A stretch of DNA of 64,000 nucleotides, from NCBI RefSeq assembly GCF_014698835.1, contig NZ_JACJTU010000005.1, positions 124,001 through 188,000 on the forward strand, read 5' to 3'. The position numbers and the translations under genes were made by a program. Below are positions 19,413 to 28,790 of the stretch, one piece after another (position 1 is the first letter of the stretch; every line of letters starts with the position of its first letter). The notes beneath the pieces are model-generated. The model had not been told where the DNA came from. It saw only the letters and a list, made by a program, of their open reading frames with translations, and ran no database searches. This stretch comes from Nostoc paludosum FACHB-159. Its GTDB lineage: Bacteria > Cyanobacteriota > Cyanobacteriia > Cyanobacteriales > Nostocaceae.

Positions 19413-20093
19413 CTAAATATATGGCGAAACATCTTCACCGCATTTATCTGCTAAATAGGAGAGGGCACGGAAACGTAAGCCCACCAGTTGTTCGTACAAT
19501 GGGTTAATTTTACACATCGGTGGAATATGGACAATTTTGTGTCCAAATAAAGTGACATCACGCTCAAAGGGACACTGGGAGGGAATCATTTTACACAAAA
19601 ACCGGGCTACTCTTGGGTCTTGGATATCTAGTCCATCGAGCCACTCGCGCAGGGGATGTAGTGCGTCAATTTGACGTTTTGTGAGTCCAGTTGCAGAGAT
19701 AGTGGGGGTAATTTGCTCTGGATGTTCTAGGGTGTGGCGGAGGGCTTCGAGTATATCCTGTGGTTGTTCTAAGGCTTGGCAGAACTGTTGCAAAACCTCA
19801 TCTTCGGTAGGAGAATAAGTACCATCTGCGATCGCTACCATCACCGCTGTCCGTAAGAAATTTTCTGCTGCTGGGGTACCTTTGCCCAACACTACGGCTA
19901 GTTCCTCAGGCGAAATGATTTCTGGCGAGTCGTCCCATTGAATCTTAGGAGCTAATTCATCTTTAGTAATGCTGGCAATTATTTGTTGTTCGTGTTCATC
20001 AAAATTGCCATCAGCCCAAGCAATAGTAAGCAGTCCACGCAACCAAGCGGCAATTTGTTCGCTGCTGTAGGGGGATTGAACAGTACTTGTCAT
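19413..20093 (-). CDS. TerB-like / Mo-dependent nitrogenase C-terminal (Mo-nitro_C) protein
   Basis: About 226 residues in two parts. The N-terminal half (about 5-125) is an alpha-helical TerB-like domain with the acidic AWADGNFDEHE and AIADGTYSPTEDE motifs. The C-terminal half (about 140-226) is the Mo-nitro_C domain with LREWLDGLDIQD, CKMIPSQCPFERDV, IPPMCKINPLYEQL and its conserved cysteines. The domain is found mostly in diazotrophic cyanobacteria, often away from nif clusters; its biochemical role is not settled. The ATG at 20093 (MTSTVQSPY) is preferred over the GTG at 20123. Confidence 0.85.
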   Translation of the reverse strand: MTSTVQSPYSSEQIAAWLRGLLTIAWADGNFDEHEQQIIASITKDELAPKIQWDDSPEIISPEELAVVLGKGTPAAENFLRTAVMVAIADGTYSPTEDEVLQQFCQALEQPQDILEALRHTLEHPEQITPTISATGLTKRQIDALHPLREWLDGLDIQDPRVARFLCKMIPSQCPFERDVTLFGHKIVHIPPMCKINPLYEQLVGLRFRALSYLADKCGEDVSPYI

Positions 20094-20619
20094 AAACTTA
20101 CGCTTCACGCTTTCCTTGGTCACTACTAAGCTACCCTACCTGGTGACTGTGAGGATAGTGGGTGGAGTAGCAGCTTGTAAATCAACTTAACTTTATCGTC
20201 TAAATAGGCTTGTGATGATTTAAGGGTGGGGTTGCTGGGTTGCCGATCGCTTTTGCAACAACAGCGATAACCTTCAGTAAATCGCAAAGTTTTGCTAAAG
20301 GGCGATCGCCTTCATACTAAATTGCTCTCAAACAAAATATTCCCACTCCCCACTCCTTGCCATATAACTACCGGACTTGATATAAAATCTATCTCAGAGT
20401 CCTCTTGAGAAAATCTTTTAATTATTTCACAAGCACAAGTTAATGCTTCTAATGCAGTATCCATGAGTAAAACCAAAGTTAACTTGGATGTCATTCAAGA
20501 TTTTCCATTGACTTACCAGACTTTGTGGTTATCGGGCGACAGTTTTTTAATCAAACCAAATGGCGTCAATTAATCGCGGCTTCTGTTGATGTTAATTATT
20601 ATTAATTGAGGTTTACATA
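20094..20619. other. Intergenic region with HIP1 sites
   Basis: No gene is firmly supported. A 60-codon minus-strand frame at 20312-20494 (starts MTSKLTLVLLMDTALEAL) has no clear ribosome site or known family, so it is only a weak candidate. Two GCGATCGC-like sites lie near 20250-20310. GAGG at about 20608 is the ribosome site of the next gene. Confidence 0.4.
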
Positions 20620-21720
20620 ATGTTTCATTTTGGCATTGAACATGAAGTTGCTTTCTTAAACAAAGAGGGAAAGTTTGCTGATTTTTCCCATACCAAATTT
20701 GCTGATTTCAATCAAATTATTGAAAAGCTACCTGTATACGCCAGCGATTATCCTCAGCTGCGCGTCGGTGATGCGGGTATTAAGAAAAAGAGATGGTACA
20801 TTGAAGGATTTGAAAGATTTGCAGATTCCGACCAAGTGATAGACTGTCATTCTAAAGGTATCGAAATTAGAACAACTATACATTCTAATATTCACAGTGC
20901 TATTACTGAATTGTCAGAAAGTTTCCGCTTATTATGTGAGGTTGCTGCTAATTTTAGTTTCTCACCCGTTTTAGTCAGTTTTAATCCATACAATCCCATT
21001 TTTGTACCTCAACCACCATTAAATGATTATGAAATCAAACAATTAGAGACTGAACCTGACGAACAAACTGCTAATATTCACATGGTGACATACGGCCCAG
21101 ATTTAAATATTTCACTAGCAGATTTGTCTAGTGAAAATCTAATTGATATTGGCAGAAAATTAACTTATTACAGCCCCTACATTGTCCCTTTTAGTTATAG
21201 CTCCCCTTTTTATAATGGAGCTTTATGGGATGGATTATCAGTAAGAACATTTATCCGAACAGGGAAAAGACCAGCAGCCCTAGTTTTTGTTGAGAAACAG
21301 GAACAACTGATTAATAGCAGACCTTCCTTAACAAAAATCGCCCGCATTCCCGCTGAAGTAGGTCGGATTGAATTTAAGGCTTGTGATAGTTGTGATGATT
21401 TCTCGATTTATGCAGCTTTACTGGCATTATTGAAAGGGTTGGTGTTAGATAAAACCTTACTGGGTAGAGCAACAGTACCTGATGCAGCTTTGCACCAAAT
21501 ATCTGCAAAAAAAGGCTTTGACAATGAGGATATTTTTGGCAATGCAACAAAAGTTTTGCAAGCAGCTGAAATTGCATTAGGAGATGACCCAGATGTTCAT
21601 TTTTTAACACCATTAAAAAAGCTGCTCGCCAACCGAAAAACAAAGTCCCATGAATTAATAGAAAAGTTTCATCGTTTAGGTTCAATAGAAGAGGTAATCA
21701 GGCAGACTTATCAGATTTAG
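20620..21720 (+). CDS. Glutamate-cysteine ligase family 2 (GCS2-like) protein
   Basis: 366 residues. The opening FHFGIEHEVAFLN has the E-H-E metal and glutamate-binding motif of GCS2-type carboxylate-amine ligases. Later conserved parts are GIEIRTTIHS (about 86-95), SYSSPFYNGALWDGLSVRTF (about 198-217) and GRIEFKACDS (about 247-256). Members ligate glutamate or a related acid to an amine with ATP. Cyanobacteria use a different branch for glutathione, so the exact substrate is not certain. The ATG has GAGG about 10 bases upstream. It is convergent with the RND pump and is separated from it by a very long purine/pyrimidine inverted repeat. Confidence 0.78.
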   Translation: MFHFGIEHEVAFLNKEGKFADFSHTKFADFNQIIEKLPVYASDYPQLRVGDAGIKKKRWYIEGFERFADSDQVIDCHSKGIEIRTTIHSNIHSAITELSESFRLLCEVAANFSFSPVLVSFNPYNPIFVPQPPLNDYEIKQLETEPDEQTANIHMVTYGPDLNISLADLSSENLIDIGRKLTYYSPYIVPFSYSSPFYNGALWDGLSVRTFIRTGKRPAALVFVEKQEQLINSRPSLTKIARIPAEVGRIEFKACDSCDDFSIYAALLALLKGLVLDKTLLGRATVPDAALHQISAKKGFDNEDIFGNATKVLQAAEIALGDDPDVHFLTPLKKLLANRKTKSHELIEKFHRLGSIEEVIRQTYQI

Positions 21721-21722
21721 AA

Positions 21723-21920
21723 GGGAGCAGGGGAAAGGGGAAAGGTTAAAGGGGAAAGGGAAAAGGGTAAAGGGAAAAGGTTAAAGGGGAAAGGTTAAAG
21801 GGAAAAGGTTAAAGGGAAAAGGAATAAATTTAATCTTACCCCTTTTCCCCTTACCCCTTTCCCTTACCTCTTACCCCTTTCCCTTTTTCCTTTACCCCTT
21901 AGCCCTTTCCCTCTCCCCAT
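21723..21920. repeat. Giant purine/pyrimidine inverted repeat
   Basis: A purine-only tract of about 105 bases (units such as GGGAAAAGGTTAAA and GGGGAAAGG) is followed, after AATAAATTTAAT, by about 85 bases of the complementary pyrimidine units. Folded, it gives a hairpin with arms near 85 bases. It fills the gap between the convergent ligase and RND genes. Purine-pyrimidine mirror tracts can also form triplex DNA. Confidence 0.88.
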
Positions 21921-21932
21921 GCCCCATGCCCA

Positions 21933-24900
21933 TCAAGCAGTTCTTCCATCATGCTGTTGGCTTGAGCCAGCAGGCAAAGCTCTATGTCCATCCGAAGTTC
22001 CATTTGGAGAATCTGGAGGATTTGAGCCTCCCCGTCGCTGACGAGAGAATATAGATTGAGCCAAGGTCTTAACCAGAATGTAAAGAATTGGCACTAAGAA
22101 CAAACTCAAGAACGTTGAAAGCAGCAGCCCGCCAAACAGTGCTGTCCCTAAAGACCAACGGCTACTTGCTCCAGCGCCTTCAGAAATTACCAAGGGCAAA
22201 AATCCTAACAGTGCTGCAAAGGAAGTCATTAAAATCGGTCGCAAACGTTCTTGGCCAGCTTTCACCGCCGCCCGCGTGTAGCTCATGCCCTGCTCGTGCA
22301 GTTGATTAGCAAATTCCACAACTAAAATCGCGTTTTTCGCGGCTAGACCAATCAAAGTCACCAGACCTACTTGGCAATAAATATCATCTACTACTTTGGG
22401 AAACAGGCTACCTGCCATGAAAATATTCGATCGCAACCAAATCGCTGTCATTGCTCCCAAAACCGCCAGAGGAACTGTCAGCAAAATAATAATTGGGTCA
22501 ATGTAGCTTTCATATTGAGCCGCCAGCACCAAAAATACAATCACGATCGCTAAAGCAAAAATCAGCCCAGTGGCTCCTCCAGATGTCTTCTCTTGCAAAT
22601 AAGTCCCTGTCCACTCATAACCAAATCCCTGGGGTAAGACCTCTGCTGCGACTTCTTCCATCGCTTTAATCGCCTGTCCAGAACTCGCACCAGGAGCCGG
22701 AGCGCCTTGAACTTTGATTGAGCGATATAAGTTGTAATGGGAGATTGTTTTTGGCCCCACAAAGGGAGTCACTTTCACCAAACTGCCCAAAGGAATCATC
22801 GCCCCAGTTGTTGAGCGAACATACAACTTGTTAATATCATCAGGATTTGCGCGGTAAACTCCATCTGCTTGGACGTATACACGGTACTGTCGCTGTCCCT
22901 GGACGAAGTTATTCACATATTGCGATCCCAAGTAAGATTGCAATGCGCCAAAGATATCATTAATTTCGACATTGAGAGCTTTGGCTTGATTGCGGTTTAC
23001 CTGGATGTCAAATTGCGGAGTATTTGCGGTGAACTGAGTGAAGACTCGTTGCAGAACTGGTTTTTTATTTGCTGCGGCAATGAATTTTTGAGTAGTCTCA
23101 ACCAGACTTTCAATCGGCGCACTGCCCGTGCGGTCTTGAATGATAAACTCAAAACCACCTGTAGTACTTAAGCCTCTGACAGGTGGAGCATTCACAGCGA
23201 TCGCTCTAGCTTCGGTAATAGCACCCAGTTTTTTGTTCAGTCTCTGAAGTATGCCATAAACAGATTGAGATTCTTCAGTTCTTTCTTTCCAAGGTTTCAG
23301 GTTTGCAAAGGCAATGCCTAAATTAGAAGCATTGCCATCGAAACCAAAGCCACTAATCATAAAACTAGCTCTGACTTCTGGAAGCGCCGTAACTTCCTTG
23401 GCAACCCTTTCCATCACCGATTCTGTGTATTTTAAAGAAACTCCGTCAGCCCCTTGGACAATTACAAAGAAGTAGCCTTGGTCTTCCTCTGGAATAAATC
23501 CGGTAGGTACTGTTGTGTACATGAAACCCGTTGCTAATAAACCAGCAATGAAAACTCCAATTACAACCACTTTAATATGGGTAAGGAAGCTAACAAACCT
23601 GACGTATCGGCGCGTAAACCAGCTAAATCCCCGATTAAACTGCGTAAAAAACCAGCCCAAAGGACCGCGTGGAGTCTGGGCTGGGCGCATGAGGATCGCT
23701 GCCATACTCGGAGAGAAGGTTAAGGCATTGAAAGTCGAAATGGCGATGGAGCAAGCAATGGTTAACGCAAATTGTTTGTAAACAATCCCAGTGGTGCCGG
23801 GAATGAATGCAACAGGAATGAATACCGCCATCAGTACAAGGGAAGTGGCGATGATTGCCCCGGTCAACTCCTTCATCGCTTCCACGGCTGCCTGAAACGG
23901 CTTCATTCCCTGTTCGAGTTTGACTGCAACGGCTTCCACCACAATGATTGCATCATCGACGACAATACCGATCGCCAGTACGAAACCAAATAAGGTGAGT
24001 GTATTAATTTGAAATCCTAAAACCAAAAGAGCCGCACATGTCCCAATCAAGGACACGGGGATCGCAACGGTGGGAATGATTGTGGTGCGCCAGTCTTGCA
24101 AAAAAACAAAAATTACTAACACCACCAGCGCGATCGCCTCAACCAGGGTGTGTAGCACCTCTTCTAAGGAAATTTCCACAAAGGGAGTGGTATCAAATGC
24201 TAGCTGTGCTTTCAGCCCTGGTGGAAAATTCTTTGCTAGGGTTTCAATTTGTTCTTCCACAGCATGGGCAACTTGCAAGGCATTACTACCTGGAAGTTGA
24301 TATATCCCTAAGCCCACAGCCGGCTTGGGAGCATTTCCTGGGATAGTAAATCTGGCATCAGCAAGATAACTCTCTGCCCCTAGTTCAACTCGACCGACAT
24401 CTTTGACTTTAACTAGGGTGTTAGCAGTGTCGCCTTGGCCCACCTTTAACACCATCTCCCCAAATTCAGCTGCATCTTTGAATCGACTGGTTGCCCGTAA
24501 AGCAAATTCAAAGCTTTGATTATCTGGCGCTGGTTCCTTACCAATTGCCCCTGCACCCACCTGAATATTTTGTTCTTGCAGGGCAGTTGTCACATCTTGA
24601 GGAGTTAACTGATGTTGAGCAAGCTTATTGGGATCGAGCCAAAGACGCATCGCATATTTGCGTTCTCCAAAAATCGTAGCTTTTCCTACACCAGGAATGC
24701 GTTTAATTTGATCGAGAACGAATAAATCAACATAGTTACTAATAAAAATGTTGTCATATTCATTATTCTCTGAGTAGAACCCATAGACGAGAAGCAAACT
24801 ACTTGATGCCGTTTCAATTGTGACACCTGTTTGTTGAACACTACTCGGCAATTGAGGTTCAGAGAGAGCTTCTTTATTTTGAACGTTTACTTGAGCAATA

Positions 24901-25205
24901 TCGCTATTAACACTAGTTGGAAAAGAAACAGTTATATTGCTTGAGCCATCATTACCTGTATTAGAAGATATGTAAGATACATTTTTAACACCATTAATTT
25001 GTCGTTCAATAATATTAGTAACAGTGCTTTCTGTTGTTTGAGCATCCGCACCAATATTGTTAGAACTAACAGTGATTTGCACCGGAGCGAGATCTGGTAG
25101 CTGAGAAATCGGCAGGATAGGAATACAAATGCTTCCCAGCAACAAAATGATGAATGTACAGACGGTCGTCAGAACTGGACGCCTGATGAAAGTATTGACA
25201 AACAT
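21933..25205 (-). CDS. RND efflux pump inner-membrane subunit (HAE1/AcrB type)
   Basis: 1090 residues, the standard AcrB size. There is a first helix after MFVNTFIRRPVLTTV, two large periplasmic loops and twelve helices. The TM4 proton-relay pair is present in GIVVDDAIIVVEAV, and the GATGLIFALAIVIVFLVLAAQYES block marks the second half. It should export hydrophobic compounds by proton antiport as a trimer with an adaptor and an outer-membrane channel. Neither partner is next to it, unlike most RND operons, so they must be supplied from elsewhere. The last about 38 residues after the final helix are hydrophilic (RRGGSNPPDSPNG) and unlike the conserved core. It is divergent from a LysR regulator that may control it. 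Confidence 0.93.
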   Translation of the reverse strand: MFVNTFIRRPVLTTVCTFIILLLGSICIPILPISQLPDLAPVQITVSSNNIGADAQTTESTVTNIIERQINGVKNVSYISSNTGNDGSSNITVSFPTSVNSDIAQVNVQNKEALSEPQLPSSVQQTGVTIETASSSLLLVYGFYSENNEYDNIFISNYVDLFVLDQIKRIPGVGKATIFGERKYAMRLWLDPNKLAQHQLTPQDVTTALQEQNIQVGAGAIGKEPAPDNQSFEFALRATSRFKDAAEFGEMVLKVGQGDTANTLVKVKDVGRVELGAESYLADARFTIPGNAPKPAVGLGIYQLPGSNALQVAHAVEEQIETLAKNFPPGLKAQLAFDTTPFVEISLEEVLHTLVEAIALVVLVIFVFLQDWRTTIIPTVAIPVSLIGTCAALLVLGFQINTLTLFGFVLAIGIVVDDAIIVVEAVAVKLEQGMKPFQAAVEAMKELTGAIIATSLVLMAVFIPVAFIPGTTGIVYKQFALTIACSIAISTFNALTFSPSMAAILMRPAQTPRGPLGWFFTQFNRGFSWFTRRYVRFVSFLTHIKVVVIGVFIAGLLATGFMYTTVPTGFIPEEDQGYFFVIVQGADGVSLKYTESVMERVAKEVTALPEVRASFMISGFGFDGNASNLGIAFANLKPWKERTEESQSVYGILQRLNKKLGAITEARAIAVNAPPVRGLSTTGGFEFIIQDRTGSAPIESLVETTQKFIAAANKKPVLQRVFTQFTANTPQFDIQVNRNQAKALNVEINDIFGALQSYLGSQYVNNFVQGQRQYRVYVQADGVYRANPDDINKLYVRSTTGAMIPLGSLVKVTPFVGPKTISHYNLYRSIKVQGAPAPGASSGQAIKAMEEVAAEVLPQGFGYEWTGTYLQEKTSGGATGLIFALAIVIVFLVLAAQYESYIDPIIILLTVPLAVLGAMTAIWLRSNIFMAGSLFPKVVDDIYCQVGLVTLIGLAAKNAILVVEFANQLHEQGMSYTRAAVKAGQERLRPILMTSFAALLGFLPLVISEGAGASSRWSLGTALFGGLLLSTFLSLFLVPILYILVKTLAQSIFSRQRRGGSNPPDSPNGTSDGHRALPAGSSQQHDGRTA

Positions 25206-25208
25206 AAG

Positions 25209-25380
25209 TTAGGGAATAGGGCATGGGGCATTGGGCATTGAGCATTGGGCATTGAGCATTGGGTATTGGGTATGGGTGGGAAGCTTTTTTATAATTTACC
25301 CACACTTTCCCCTCTCTCTCACCTCTTTTACCTGCGTTTATCTTCTTCATTTCCCCATGCCCAATGCCCCATGCCCATTA
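25209..25380. repeat. GGGCATT/GAGCATT heptamer array with inverted counterpart
   Basis: Heptamers GGGCATT, GAGCATT and GGGTATT run tandemly at 25215-25280. Their complement (CCCCATGCCCAATGCCCC) appears at 25354-25378. The repeat fills most of the divergent gap between the RND pump and LysR genes and will influence its structure. Confidence 0.8.
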
Positions 25381-25461
25381 GAAATTTTTATCGCAAACTG
25401 CCTCAAAAGTCCAAGATATATTGCTATAACCAAAAAGAATAGATAAAAACTAGCAAACAGC

Positions 25462-26358
25462 ATGGATGCGGACTTACGCTTGCTTCGTTACTTTGTTGCG
25501 GTGGCCCAAGAGTTAAACTTCACCCGTGCTGCTGAGCGGTTATATATCTCACAACCAGCATTATCTAAGCAAATTCGCCAACTAGAACGAGAATTGGGCA
25601 TTGAACTACTACGCCGTAATAGTCGAGAAGTGAAGCTGACTGCTGCTGGTGAAACACTCTTGCCTTTAGCTCAAGGACTGATTGAGGATTGGCAGTTTAC
25701 CTTGTTAATGTTGCGAGAAGCAGCAGCAAGGGAAACGCAGACATTACGTGTTGGTTTTATTTGTAGAATTGGCAGCGAATTAACGAAATCTATCCTTTCA
25801 CGGTTTCAAGCCCTACAACCAGGATGGAAGGTAGCGATTCGCTTCTTTGAGTTTTCAGATCCCACAGCTGGACTACTCTCTGGTAATACTGATGTTGCCC
25901 TATTACGGTTACCAGTTCCCAAACAAGAAAAATTATTGACTGAAATCTTATTAGTTGAACCAAGATGGGTTGCTCTATCATCTGACCATCCGCTAGCGCA
26001 GCGTGAAGTTTTGCACATAGCAGATTTGGTTAATGAACCATTTATTACAGTACCTGCTGAAGCAGGAATCTGGCGAGATCACTGGCTAGCAAAGAATGAA
26101 CGTGACGGTCATCCAATTGTCTTTGGTACGGAAGTAAATAATACTAATGAAGCAATGGAAGCAGTGATTAATGGTCAAGGAATAGCACTAGTGTCGGAAA
26201 CCACTACACAAGTTTACGCGCTGTCTGGACAAACTTTTCGCCGAGTTCAGGATGTCAGCCCCAGTGTGTTAGCAGTGGCGTGGCGACGAGATTCTGTAAA
26301 CAACGTAGTTGAAGATTTTGTCCAAGCTTGTCTTGATGTATGTCAGCCCAGTAGTTGA
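25462..26358 (+). CDS. LysR-family transcriptional regulator
   Basis: 298 residues. The N-terminal winged helix (1-65) has FVAVAQELNFTRAAERLYISQPALSKQI in two parts, and the LysR substrate-binding fold covers about 90-295. The scaffold FVAVAxELxFTRAAxxLxxSQPxLSxQIRxLE is typical, and GNTDVALLRLPV lies in the ligand domain. The inducer cannot be read. It faces away from the RND pump gene with 256 bases between them, the usual arrangement for a LysR protein and its target, so control of the pump is likely but inferred. Confidence 0.92.
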   Translation: MDADLRLLRYFVAVAQELNFTRAAERLYISQPALSKQIRQLERELGIELLRRNSREVKLTAAGETLLPLAQGLIEDWQFTLLMLREAAARETQTLRVGFICRIGSELTKSILSRFQALQPGWKVAIRFFEFSDPTAGLLSGNTDVALLRLPVPKQEKLLTEILLVEPRWVALSSDHPLAQREVLHIADLVNEPFITVPAEAGIWRDHWLAKNERDGHPIVFGTEVNNTNEAMEAVINGQGIALVSETTTQVYALSGQTFRRVQDVSPSVLAVAWRRDSVNNVVEDFVQACLDVCQPSS

Positions 26359-26764
26359 CCAGAAGAGGACTTGCTTTTTGAATTTGTATGTGATAATTTC
26401 TGTTTTTAGTAATTATACACTTAAACGACCGAATTACCGTACTTTAAAAGTAATACTACAGCTGAATGGGCAATAGAGACGAGAGTGCTAGGGTTGGATT
26501 CTACACTCTCATTATTATCCTGTGTTGAATCAAAGGAGTAATACAAAGCTTGTTATTGTGATTACCACAATGATCTCAATCAAGTTTCATTTGCCTTTAT
26601 TTGCTTAAGTAAGTCGTTGTTAAAAATTGTCATTATAACAAGGCAGGAGGCAGCGGGCAGAGAGCAGAAGGGAAGAGGTTTTTAAGCATCTTTACTTTTC
26701 GTTACATACTTTGATTTATTTGCACCGTTTTACTTACTAACTTTATCTGTCAGGAATTTAATAC
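26359..26764. other. Intergenic region upstream of an IscB-like relic
   Basis: No gene is supported. A degenerate heptamer run (AGGCAGG, AGGCAGC, GGGCAGA; 26641-26668) is present. In intact IscB loci the guide RNA lies directly upstream of the gene, so this is where a remnant would be, but no diagnostic structure was recognised. Confidence 0.4.
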
Positions 26765-26995
26765 ATGAGCAAAGTTCTAATTCTCGATTCCAACCAACAA
26801 CCTTTATACCCGGTACGTATCAGCCGCGCTAGGTTACTATTGTCGCAAGGGAAGGCTACTGTATTCCAGCGATATCCCTTTACTATTATTCTCAAGGAGT
26901 CGTTTTCTCATTTAAAACTTGAGCAACTGGGGTTCAAAATTCACCCCAATGTCAAAACTAAAAGGGAAATAAAAGCTAGTGGTCTGCCAACCTAA
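26765..26995 (+). pseudogene. IscB-like N-terminal (PLMP/RRXRR) fragment
   Basis: 76 codons. VLILDSNQQPLYPVRISRAR followed by LLLSQGKATVFQRYPFTIIL matches the short PLMP domain that opens IscB, an IS200/IS605-associated, RNA-guided RuvC-HNH nuclease related to Cas9. The frame stops where RuvC-I should begin: FKIHPNVKTK replaces the usual K-D-P-G-S-K-T-T-G, with the catalytic Asp changed to His. RuvC, bridge helix and HNH are all missing. It is therefore read as a 5' remnant of an iscB gene. A stand-alone small protein is possible but less likely. GGAATTTAATAC lies before the ATG. Confidence 0.75.
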
Positions 26996-27003
26996 AAATG
27001 CGC

Positions 27004-27085
27004 TTGTGAGGGCTGGGGAAAGGGGAAGGGGTAAAGGGGAAGGGATTTAAAACCTTTCCCCTTTCCCCTTTACCCTTTACCCCGC
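27004..27085. repeat. Purine/pyrimidine inverted repeat
   Basis: GGGGTAAAGGGGAAGGG pairs with the CTTTCCCCTTTACCC tract around ATTTAAAAC. It is the same type of motif as at 21723 and inside the MITE at 9314. It lies within a larger TGCCAACCT/AGGTTGGCA inverted pair (26985-26993 and 27175-27183) just after the IscB-like relic. Confidence 0.75.
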
Positions 27086-27269
27086 CAAGTGAACTTGGCG
27101 AACTACTAGGGAGTAGGGAATCAACCTTTTTAACTTGTATGGAGTTTTACGCCAAAGATAAAAAACTTAGCGAGTAGGTTGGCACAATAAAACGAAAGTA
27201 TTTAAATAAAGATTAACTAAGTTACGAGGAATATTTAAGCCGACTTACTTAGATTAATGAGGAATATAG

Positions 27270-27944
27270 ATGACGAATGATACTATTTTAGAACCATTGC
27301 CTGAAGACCAATGGTTTATTGACAGCCAAGAGTTGCGATCGCTTGTAGCAAGAGTACGTGAAATTACTGCTAATACTAAGATAAATCGCATACAACAGCT
27401 AGCTAAATTAGAACCTTATTTTCAAGAGCTACTTGCCCAAGAGCAATGGTTACCCGAAAAGTTTGCCAAAGTCAACCCCGAAAGCAAAATGGGTGGTGGT
27501 ATTGGCCAATGGCTACTTTATCGGGCTAAAGACCGTTCTTTGTCAGTCTTTAGCTTGGTGATTCCCCCAGGTTCCACCACTCCCGTCCACGACCATTTAG
27601 CTTGGGGATTGATTGGTTTATACAAAGGCAATCAAGAAGAAACAGTCTATCGGCGTGTAGATAGCGGCAATGCCGAAGGACACGCACAATTACAAATAAC
27701 TGAAGTGCGTAGGCTTCAAAGGGGGGATATTTACCGCCTCCTACCTCCAGATGGCGATATTCACGCTGTCAAAACCACATCCGAGAGCGAATCTGTATCT
27801 ATTCATCTTCTCGGTAATGACACTGGTTGCATCTGGCGTCACCAATTCATTCCAGAATCTCACAGCGTCAAATCTTTTCGCTCCGGATATTCTAATGCTC
27901 CCTGCAAAGAGGAGGAGGAAAAAGCACATGCCCAAGTTTTATAG
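27270..27944 (+). CDS. Cysteine-dioxygenase-like cupin protein
   Basis: 224 residues with a helical N-terminus and a cupin barrel. The metal site is readable: PVHDH (H107, H109) and a later DIHAV histidine, with LIGLYKGNQEETVYRR between. It belongs to the cysteine dioxygenase type I superfamily (iron-dependent thiol oxidation), but the exact thiol is uncertain. Its end overlaps the class II aldolase start by 17 bases, so the two are cotranslated. The neighbourhood also has a sulfonate-binding protein, which supports a sulfur-compound role. The ATG at 27270 follows GAGGAATATAG. Confidence 0.83.
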   Translation: MTNDTILEPLPEDQWFIDSQELRSLVARVREITANTKINRIQQLAKLEPYFQELLAQEQWLPEKFAKVNPESKMGGGIGQWLLYRAKDRSLSVFSLVIPPGSTTPVHDHLAWGLIGLYKGNQEETVYRRVDSGNAEGHAQLQITEVRRLQRGDIYRLLPPDGDIHAVKTTSESESVSIHLLGNDTGCIWRHQFIPESHSVKSFRSGYSNAPCKEEEEKAHAQVL

Positions 27945-28689
27945 ACCGCAACCCCCTGTATTCGAGCGAGTTGAAGATGAACGTCTGCACCGCAAACAAC
28001 GTCTAGCCGCTGCCTTTCGCCTGTTTGGTCGCTTTGGCTTCAGCGAAGGCATTGCAGGGCATATTACAGCCCGCGATCCGGAGTTTACAGACCATTTCTG
28101 GGTGAATCCCTTGGGAGTATACTTCGGTCATATCCGAGTTTCTGACCTGATTTTGGTTAATAAAGACGGTGAGGTGGTCAAAGGTGATGCTCAAGTCAAT
28201 CAAGCTGCTTTCGCCATCCATTCTCAAATCCATGAAGCTCGACCTGACATAGTTGCAGCTGCACACGCCCATTCAATTTATGGCAAAGCCTGGTCGAGTT
28301 TGGGTCGTCTGCTTGACCCCTTGACTCAAGATTCTTGCGCTTTTTACGAAGATCATGCACTATTTGAAGATTATACAGGTGTCGTATTAGATACATCTGA
28401 AGGAAAGCGACTTGCGGAGGCTTTGGGCGAAACTAAAGCCATAATTCTACGTAACCACGGCATTTTAACTGTGGGACATACGGTAGATGAAGCTGCTTTT
28501 TGGTACATTAGCTTAGAGCGATCGTGCCAAGCACAACTGTTGGCACAAGCCGCAGGTAGACCTAATATTATCAAACACGAAACAGCCCGTTTAACACACA
28601 GTCAAGTGGGAGCGCCTAAAAGTGGATGGTTTAGCTTCCAGCCACTTTACGAAAGGATTGTCCGCGAAGAACCTGATTTGCTGGATTAG
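27928..28689 (+). CDS. Class II aldolase/adducin-family protein
   Basis: 253 residues of the class II aldolase fold. GRFGFSEGIAGHITARDP (about 33-50) is the substrate/phosphate-site region, AAAHAHSIYGKAWS (about 108-121) gives the HxH zinc pair, and ILRNHGILTVG gives the third zinc histidine. The ATG at 27928 has a very strong GGAGGAGGAA site at 27911-27920 inside the preceding gene. An upstream start at 27751 would overlap most of that gene and is rejected. Such proteins cleave or dehydrate hydroxy-acid or sugar substrates with zinc; the substrate here is not known. Coupling to the cupin gene suggests one pathway. Confidence 0.88.
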   Translation: MPKFYRPQPPVFERVEDERLHRKQRLAAAFRLFGRFGFSEGIAGHITARDPEFTDHFWVNPLGVYFGHIRVSDLILVNKDGEVVKGDAQVNQAAFAIHSQIHEARPDIVAAAHAHSIYGKAWSSLGRLLDPLTQDSCAFYEDHALFEDYTGVVLDTSEGKRLAEALGETKAIILRNHGILTVGHTVDEAAFWYISLERSCQAQLLAQAAGRPNIIKHETARLTHSQVGAPKSGWFSFQPLYERIVREEPDLLD

Positions 28690-28692
28690 TTA

Positions 28693-28731
28693 TTGGGCAT
28701 TGGGGATTGGGCATTGGGCATTGGGCATTGC
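28693..28731. repeat. GGGCATT heptamer array (STRR)
   Basis: Five heptamers (GGGCATT, GGGGATT, then three GGGCATT) lie directly after the aldolase stop, before the convergent HlyD-type gene. They are the same unit as at 25215. Confidence 0.82.
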
Positions 28732-28790
28732 TTATCTCCGTTGTCTCCTGTGTCCGTCTGCCCTCCGTCTGGTGTCAAATCATGATAAGA

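Noticed and set aside
20312..20494. 60-codon minus-strand frame
   Set aside because: No ribosome site, family or neighbour supports it; left as part of the intergenic entry.
25215..25280. CRISPR-like array
   Set aside because: The repeats are seven bases long with no unique spacers, so this is an STRR tract and not a CRISPR array. The same holds for the other tandem repeats.
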